A DNA stretch of 6,355 bases from assembly GCA_002434595.1 (NCBI GenBank), contig DJKK01000234.1:1-6355 (forward strand), in the 5' to 3' direction. Below are positions 1 through 4,179 of this stretch, one piece after another. Position numbers and translations under genes: made by a program. Position 1 is the stretch's first letter. The number at the start of each line of letters is the position of its first letter. The stretch comes from Alphaproteobacteria bacterium UBA6544 (GTDB taxonomy: Bacteria; Pseudomonadota; Alphaproteobacteria; UBA8366). The notes beneath the pieces are model-generated. The model was not told the origin of the DNA. It saw only the letters and a program-made list of their open reading frames with translations, and did not search any database.

Positions 1-115
1 CCGCTTCCTCCCGACGGCGCTGCGCATCAGTACTTCCGCAAGGAATTGTTAGGCTTGGAACAACAATTAGCGCACTGGTGCCGGCCGCGCCGCGAGGTCC
101 TGCGTCGTCTGTCAT
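1..115 (-). CDS. hflX: GTPase HflX, N-terminal fragment (cut by window edge)
   Basis: Only the first 38 codons are present; the gene runs off the left edge. The ATG at 115-113 is preceded by an AAGGG ribosome-binding site (125-121) with 5 bases of spacing, and the frame stays open to base 1. The visible peptide has a short variable head (MTDDAGPRGAAG), then a hydrophobic strand SALIVVPSL, then a charged stretch DAQRRREEA. This resembles the start of the HflX N-terminal domain, where a beta strand is followed by a loop and an R-x-x-E-A helix. HflX is a cytosolic GTPase that binds the 50S subunit and splits stalled ribosomes, notably after heat stress. The GTPase motifs lie outside the window, so the call rests on this weak N-terminal match plus position: hflX directly follows hfq in very many proteobacteria. 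It starts 18 bp after the hfq stop and is probably co-transcribed with it. Confidence 0.8.
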   Translation of the reverse strand, partial: MTDDAGPRGAAGTSALIVVPSLTIPCGSTDAQRRREEA

Positions 116-133
116 TCGCGCCCTTGTGAATAG

Positions 134-382
134 CTAGTCTTGATCACTCGTTTCCGGCTCGAATAACTGCACCGGCTGTGCTGGCATAACAGTGGAAATC
201 GCGTGTTTATAGACAAGTTGCGAATGGGAGTCTCGGTGCAATAACACGCAAAAATTGTCAAACCAAGTGATGATGCCTTGGAGTTTAACCCCGTTGACGA
301 GAAAAATGGTCACGGGAACTTTTGTCTTGCGGACGGTATTTAAAAATACGTCCTGCAAGTTTTGATTTTTATCTGATGACAT
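134..382 (-). CDS. hfq: RNA chaperone Hfq
   Basis: This is an 82-residue Sm-like protein that assembles as a hexameric ring, binds small RNAs and mRNAs in the cytoplasm and promotes their pairing. Sm1 covers about residues 9-50, with the conserved QD pair (Q10, D11), the rim basic patch RKTK (18-21), LVNGVKLQG (28-36) and FDNF (41-44). Sm2 contains the signature YKHAIST (58-64), with K59 and H60 of the proximal uridine-binding face. The loop between strands is one residue longer than in E. coli Hfq (LLHRDSHSQ), the usual alphaproteobacterial form. The C-terminal tail is short and acidic (FEPETSDQD), unlike the long E. coli tail. The chosen ATG (382-380) has GGGG at 393-390 seven bases upstream. 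An extension to a TTG at 415 would add 11 residues not seen in the family. It has its own upstream region with a candidate promoter, and hflX follows closely. Confidence 0.97.
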   Translation of the reverse strand: MSSDKNQNLQDVFLNTVRKTKVPVTIFLVNGVKLQGIITWFDNFCVLLHRDSHSQLVYKHAISTVMPAQPVQLFEPETSDQD

Positions 383-384
383 GA

Positions 385-407
385 ATCTGCCCCGCTCATC
401 CGCCCCG
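385..407 (-). repeat. Tandem CGGGGC(G/A)GAT repeat in the hfq leader
   Basis: Two near-identical 10-mers start 13 bases apart on the minus strand: CGGGGCGGAT (407-398) and CGGGGCAGAT (394-385). The second copy contains the hfq ribosome-binding G-run. Both can pair with CCCCG at 425-421, so the leader could fold in two mutually exclusive ways, only one of which hides the ribosome-binding site. The repeat and the complementarity are directly visible; any regulatory role is inferred. Confidence 0.4.
390..393 (-). promoter_or_regulatory. Ribosome-binding site of hfq (decides the start)
   Basis: GGGG inside GCGGGGCAG lies 7 bases before the ATG at 382 and can pair with the CCUC of the 16S rRNA tail, allowing one wobble. 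This supports the 82-residue Hfq over the TTG-initiated longer reading. The same G-run is complementary to CCCC at 425-422, so it may be accessible only in some folds of the leader. Confidence 0.6.
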
Positions 408-452
408 ACGAACAACGACCCGGGGTCTCGTTTCTTTTGTAAGACTGTATTA

Positions 453-481
453 ACTATATAACACGGTTAGAACCGCTCCAA
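453..481 (-). promoter_or_regulatory. Candidate sigma-70 type promoter for hfq-hflX
   Basis: Read on the minus strand, TTGGAG (481-476) is followed after exactly 17 bases by TATAGT (458-453), which matches the TATAAT consensus at five of six positions. An alternative reading is an extended -10, TGT followed by TATATA (460-455), two bases upstream. Transcription would begin near 446, giving a leader of about 64 bases before the hfq ATG. This is the only AT-rich non-coding stretch in the window. The -35 matches only three of six consensus bases, so the assignment is moderate. Confidence 0.5.
464..475 (-). repeat. Perfect short palindrome between the -35 and -10 of the hfq promoter
   Basis: CGGTT-CT-AACCG is a perfect inverted repeat with 5-bp arms and a 2-bp centre. 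It sits wholly inside the 17-bp spacer of the candidate promoter, where a dimeric regulator could bind. A 5-bp arm can occur by chance, so an operator role is only a suggestion. Confidence 0.3.
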
Positions 482-519
482 ACTTATATATACAAGCTTT
501 CGCCATAGTTGTTAGTCCG

Positions 520-1380
520 TCAAAGCTCGGACAGGGTGTCGATGTAGTTTTCGTAGTGTTTCATCAATGCTTTGCTCAGCCTTCCGGGGCTTCCATCACC
601 GATCTTTGTGTTATCGATCTGGACCACAGGCGTTACGAAGGAGGTGGCGCTCGTCGTAAACGCTTCTCGAGCCAATAGAGCTTCTGACTTACAGAAAGGT
701 CTCTCGACAAAATCGATTCCCTCCTCTTCGGCGATCTTCAAGATTGATATTCTTGTAATTCCATTGAGAATTTCGGAAGTCGGCGCACGCGTTACGAGTT
801 CTCCTTTGTCCGTTACGATCCATGCATTGGACGATGTGCCTTCCGTGATAAATCCGTCATCGGTGACTTGCCACGCTTCGTAGGCACCCGCTTCGGCAGC
901 TGTCTGCTTGCCCAGACAATTTGGTAGGAGAGACGTCGATTTTATATCGCATCGTGTCCAACGGATGTCGGGAATAGTCACGACCTTGGCACCGTCGCGG
1001 AATCGCGATGCGCCAAGATGGTTTACTTTTGATGTTGTCATAACCAGGGAAGGTGCAGCGTTCTTTGGAAATTTGTGATCGCGCGGTGCGACGCCCCGAG
1101 TTACTTGTATGTAGACGATGCCGTTCCTTATCCCATTCCGGCGCAAAATTTGTCGCATCAGCACATTCAGTACGCTGCGTGTCACCGGCCAGTCAATGCG
1201 CAGTTCCCGTAACGAACGGTCCAGCCGATCTAAATGTCCGTCCATGTCGATTGGCCGCTTGTTCAGCACACTAACGACTTCGTAGACACCGTCGCCGAAC
1301 TGATAACCTCGGTCCTCGACGTGGACCGCCGCCTGGGCGTGTGGCAGAAAACGACCGTTAGCGTAGGCCAGTCTGGGCAT
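520..1380 (-). CDS. dat: D-amino-acid transaminase (fold type IV, PLP-dependent)
   Basis: This 286-residue class IV aminotransferase is close to the usual 280-290 of D-alanine transaminases. Such enzymes move the amino group between D-alanine and 2-oxoglutarate, supplying or recycling D-Glu and D-Ala for peptidoglycan, in the cytosol. K147 in RCDIKS is the lysine that binds pyridoxal phosphate. E180 in ITEGTSSN is the expected partner of the cofactor ring nitrogen. The motif RGVAPRDHKFP (95-105) has R100 and H102, matching the Arg and His that bind the substrate carboxylate in the Bacillus D-amino-acid transaminase. This favours the D-amino-acid enzyme over branched-chain aminotransferase or aminodeoxychorismate lyase. 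The N-terminus (GDGVYEVV, 29-36) is also typical. The gene starts 12 bp after trkA, and its AGGAG site (1394-1390) overlaps the trkA stop, suggesting coupled translation. Confidence 0.92.
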   Translation of the reverse strand: MPRLAYANGRFLPHAQAAVHVEDRGYQFGDGVYEVVSVLNKRPIDMDGHLDRLDRSLRELRIDWPVTRSVLNVLMRQILRRNGIRNGIVYIQVTRGVAPRDHKFPKNAAPSLVMTTSKVNHLGASRFRDGAKVVTIPDIRWTRCDIKSTSLLPNCLGKQTAAEAGAYEAWQVTDDGFITEGTSSNAWIVTDKGELVTRAPTSEILNGITRISILKIAEEEGIDFVERPFCKSEALLAREAFTTSATSFVTPVVQIDNTKIGDGSPGRLSKALMKHYENYIDTLSEL

Positions 1381-1389
1381 GTATCGACA

Positions 1390-1394
1390 CTCCT
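1390..1394 (-). promoter_or_regulatory. Ribosome-binding site of dat overlapping the trkA stop codon
   Basis: AGGAG (1394-1390), within TTTTAGGAG, shares the A and G of the trkA TAG stop (1395-1393) and lies 9 bases before the dat ATG. A ribosome ending on trkA would sit on this site, consistent with translational coupling inside one operon. Confidence 0.6.
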
Positions 1395-2772
1395 AAAAGA
1401 ACTCGAGCCGAACTGAGAACATCTTTTCGACTTTTTTCACTGCATGCGCCGCGGATAGGAGGATTACCCGGTCGCCGCTCTCAATCACCGTATTTTCTTG
1501 GGCGATGATGACCTCCCCGTCGCGAACGATAGCGCCGATGATGACATCTTGCGGGAGAGATATCTCACCAAGCGGAGTACCGACTAAGGGCGATGTCTCC
1601 AATGCCTCGGCTTCTATAACTTCGGCGAATCCATCCCGCAGGGAATGCGCAGATCGAATTCTTCCGCGGCGGATATGCTGTAGGATGGTGGAGACCGTGA
1701 TCGCACGTGGATTGACCAAGACATCAATCCCAAGCGTCGTGACTAACGGAGTGTAGGTGTCGCGGTTCACAAGCGCAATTGTACGATTTACGCCATATCG
1801 TTTCGCCAACAGCGAGGCGAGGATGTTCGTTTCGTCATCATTGCTGACTGCTACGACAGTGTCCGCATTTTGAATGTTCGTTTCCTCGAGAATTTCGTTA
1901 TCCAGGCCGTCTCCCTGTGTAACTTGCGTATCGTGCAGGATTGAGACGATGCGGCGCGCTCTTGCGGTGTCATGCTCTATGATGCGGCCGGTTACATTTT
2001 CCATTTCCTCGACATACCGTGCGAGGTTAAGGCCGATATTACCTCCGCCGATGATCGTAATGCGGCGGGTTGAATCTTGATGCTCTTCATGTCCGAACGT
2101 CGCAAGTGCGCGCTCGACATGATTCGTGTCGGCGATGAAATACACCTCATCTCCGGCGAACATCTGATCCGATGATCCGGGCACGAATGCTTCTTCACCT
2201 CGGACGATTCCCACGATACTGATATTGAGATCGGGAAACAGGTTTGTTAGCTGACGGAGCGCCGTATTAATAACAGGACAGTCCTCGCCGCAGCGGACAC
2301 CGATGACCCTTACTCTGTCGTCGGCGAGCGGAATCATATCGAAGGCACCCGGCACCGCCATTCTGCGGCTGATTGCCCGCGCTACCTCCAACTCAGGTGA
2401 AATAATCACATCGATTGGCATGTGATCCCGGCTGAAGAGGTCCGCCCACATCGGTTCGAGATAACTTTGCTGACGGATTCGGGCGATCTTTGTCGGGACA
2501 TTGAAGATAGAATGTGCAATCTGACAGGCGACCATGTTGACTTCATCTGCGAAGGTCACCGCAATAATCATATCGGCGTCAGGCACACCGGCGCTCTCGA
2601 GAATGTCCGGATGGGAGGCATGTCCAACTATTGCCTGTACGTCGAGCGCCTCATTGACCCGGCCGATAAGTTCTGGAGACTGGTCGATGACGGTGACGTC
2701 GTTCCCTTCGGCGGATAGGTATCGCGCGATGCTGTAACCCACCTGCCCCGCGCCGCAAATTACGACTTTCAT
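1393..2772 (-). CDS. trkA: Trk system K+ uptake regulatory subunit TrkA
   Basis: This 459-residue protein has the family's usual length and duplicated layout, two copies of an RCK unit. The first Rossmann domain has GAGQVG at 7-12 and an acidic residue ending strand 2 (VTVID, D30). The second has GGGNIG at 242-247, with E266 in the equivalent place. Each is followed by a smaller TrkA_C-type domain, at roughly 140-225 and 375-455. No membrane segments are seen, as expected for the cytosolic NAD(H)- and nucleotide-binding ring that gates a TrkH or TrkG K+ channel. No channel gene lies in the window. ATG at 2772 is preceded by GGAGGT (2781-2776), a strong but closely spaced site. It lies 18 bp after ntrX and 12 bp before dat, so all three are likely read together. 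The ntrX-trkA pairing is common in Alphaproteobacteria. Confidence 0.96.
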   Translation of the reverse strand: MKVVICGAGQVGYSIARYLSAEGNDVTVIDQSPELIGRVNEALDVQAIVGHASHPDILESAGVPDADMIIAVTFADEVNMVACQIAHSIFNVPTKIARIRQQSYLEPMWADLFSRDHMPIDVIISPELEVARAISRRMAVPGAFDMIPLADDRVRVIGVRCGEDCPVINTALRQLTNLFPDLNISIVGIVRGEEAFVPGSSDQMFAGDEVYFIADTNHVERALATFGHEEHQDSTRRITIIGGGNIGLNLARYVEEMENVTGRIIEHDTARARRIVSILHDTQVTQGDGLDNEILEETNIQNADTVVAVSNDDETNILASLLAKRYGVNRTIALVNRDTYTPLVTTLGIDVLVNPRAITVSTILQHIRRGRIRSAHSLRDGFAEVIEAEALETSPLVGTPLGEISLPQDVIIGAIVRDGEVIIAQENTVIESGDRVILLSAAHAVKKVEKMFSVRLEFF

Positions 2773-2790
2773 CAGACCTCCAGGTCGCTG

Positions 2791-4179
2791 CTATCGTCCG
2801 TCGCCAGTCCCATGGATGCCCAGCAGCTTCAATTTGCGATGAAGCGCCGCTCTGTCCATGCCGACAAATTCTGCCGTGCGGCTGATATTCCCATCAAAAC
2901 GGCGGAGGTGGAGGGCGAAATAATCCTTCTCGAACTCCTCGCGCGCATTTCTCAGAGGCAAATTCATTACCTCCATCGTTCTTCCTGCGGTACCGCGGTC
3001 GTTGGCTTCCTGCCCAATGGCATCGCTGACATCGGTGCCGCTTACAACTTCACCCTCCCCATTCGGAGATTTGAGAAGGATGCGCTCAATGACATTAACA
3101 AGTTCCCATATATTGCCCGGCCAGTCATGCGCCTGCAACGCGGCCAGGGCGTCGTCTCTCAGCTGACAAGGCCGACGGCCCTTGGAACTCGCGGAACGGT
3201 CCATGATTTTTCCCGCCAGTTCGGGAATATCCTCCCGCCGTTGCGCCAATGCCGGCGCCCCCAGCGTTACGACGTTCAATCGATGGAAAAAATCTTCGAG
3301 AAATCGTCCGGCTTCGATTTCGGCGTTCAAATCACGATTTGTCGTAGCAATGATCCGAGTATCCACATCGACGAAACTATCACCGCCCAAGCGTTTGAAC
3401 TTTGGGCTATGCAGAATTCGCACAATTCGCCCCTGGATATCGAACGGTATATCCGCGACCTCGTCGAGAACCAGTGTGCCGCGATGTGCCCGTTCTAGAA
3501 CGCCAAGTTTTCGCGGGGAGGTCGCTGTTGCTTCCCTGCCGAAAATATCGCCTTCTATGTCACCGACCTGCAAGCCGGAGCAATTGAGGACGATAAAGTT
3601 ACGCTCGCTTCGCGGCGAATTCATATGGATGAGACGCGCCAGTAGACTTTTCCCGGCACCGGGTTGGCCGGTAATTAGTATGCGGCTTTCGGTCTGGGCA
3701 ACTTTGACGATCTTCTGTCGCGTCTGGTTCGCGATTGCAGAACCGCCTGCGAATTCGACGATGTCACCACCTGTCAGTTCGCGTAATTCTTCATTATGTG
3801 TGCGTAGGCGAACCGTCTCGAGGGCGCGCCCAATAGTATGGAGCAGAACGTCTGTCTTGAACGGTTTCGTGAGAAAATCGTATGCGCCGATCTTAGTCGC
3901 GCTCACTGCCATATCGAAGGTTGCATGGCCGCTAATCATGATCACCTGCTGTTCCGGGTTTTCTTTCCGAATCAGCTGTAACATTTGCAAGCCGTCGTGC
4001 TCGCTGCCTTGCAGCCAAACGTCGAGGACGATTAGGTTGGGCTGACGTTGCCGGATTGCGTCAAAGGCCTCTGCGCTGGTTCCGGCCTCCCGGCATTCAT
4101 ATCCTTCATCTTCAAGAATGCCGGCGATCAGGTGACGGATGTCTGCCTCATCATCGACGATCAGAATATCAAATGCCAT
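2791..4179 (-). CDS. ntrX: Response regulator NtrX (NtrC-family, lacking GAFTGA)
   Basis: This 462-residue cytosolic partner of the kinase NtrY has three domains. The receiver (1-120) has D9/D10, phospho-acceptor D53 in LDVWLQGS, S83 in ISGH and K105 in TKPF. The AAA+ domain (about 140-375) has Walker A GQPGAGKS (171-178), Walker B LVLDE (D239, E240), ATTNRDL (278-284) and R300 in FHRLNVV. The Fis-type helix-turn-helix is at about 426-455 (NISRTAEFVGMDRAALHRKL). The GAFTGA loop needed to contact sigma-54 is absent: only REATATSPRKLG follows the DIFG segment, as is typical of NtrX. Unusually, the sensor-II segment reads WPGNIWELVN, with W358 where relatives have Arg. I chose the ATG at 4179 because family members begin MAxDILIVDDE. 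It overlaps ntrY by 11 bp and has no clear ribosome-binding site, suggesting coupling. An ATG at 4212, behind a purine-rich AGGCGGAAG, would add 11 residues. Confidence 0.95.
   Translation of the reverse strand: MAFDILIVDDEADIRHLIAGILEDEGYECREAGTSAEAFDAIRQRQPNLIVLDVWLQGSEHDGLQMLQLIRKENPEQQVIMISGHATFDMAVSATKIGAYDFLTKPFKTDVLLHTIGRALETVRLRTHNEELRELTGGDIVEFAGGSAIANQTRQKIVKVAQTESRILITGQPGAGKSLLARLIHMNSPRSERNFIVLNCSGLQVGDIEGDIFGREATATSPRKLGVLERAHRGTLVLDEVADIPFDIQGRIVRILHSPKFKRLGGDSFVDVDTRIIATTNRDLNAEIEAGRFLEDFFHRLNVVTLGAPALAQRREDIPELAGKIMDRSASSKGRRPCQLRDDALAALQAHDWPGNIWELVNVIERILLKSPNGEGEVVSGTDVSDAIGQEANDRGTAGRTMEVMNLPLRNAREEFEKDYFALHLRRFDGNISRTAEFVGMDRAALHRKLKLLGIHGTGDGR

Noticed and set aside
134..415. 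Hfq read from a TTG at 415, with 11 extra N-terminal residues
   Set aside because: The start would be TTG, and the extra residues are not part of the Hfq fold or of family N-termini. The ATG at 382 has a properly spaced G-run.
403..425. Rho-independent terminator after dat
   Set aside because: The CCCCG/CGGGG hairpin has only a 5-bp stem with a 13-base loop and is not followed by a T-run. It lies within the presumed hfq leader rather than next to the dat stop.
483..492. Second -10 box (TATATA, upstream AT-rich tract) before hfq
   Set aside because: No acceptable -35 hexamer lies 16-18 bases upstream, and it sits close to the dat end. The downstream box has a better paired element.
1992..2198. 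Small minus-strand frame inside trkA (68 codons)
   Set aside because: It overlaps the conserved trkA sequence in another frame and its translation shows no family features.
3182..4045. Long open frame of 287 codons on the plus strand, opposite ntrX
   Set aside because: It is antisense to a clear NtrX coding region, has a low-complexity Ser/Arg-rich translation without recognisable motifs, and arises from the codon bias of the true gene. The same applies to the plus-strand frames at 2812-3498, 4056-4583 and the rest.
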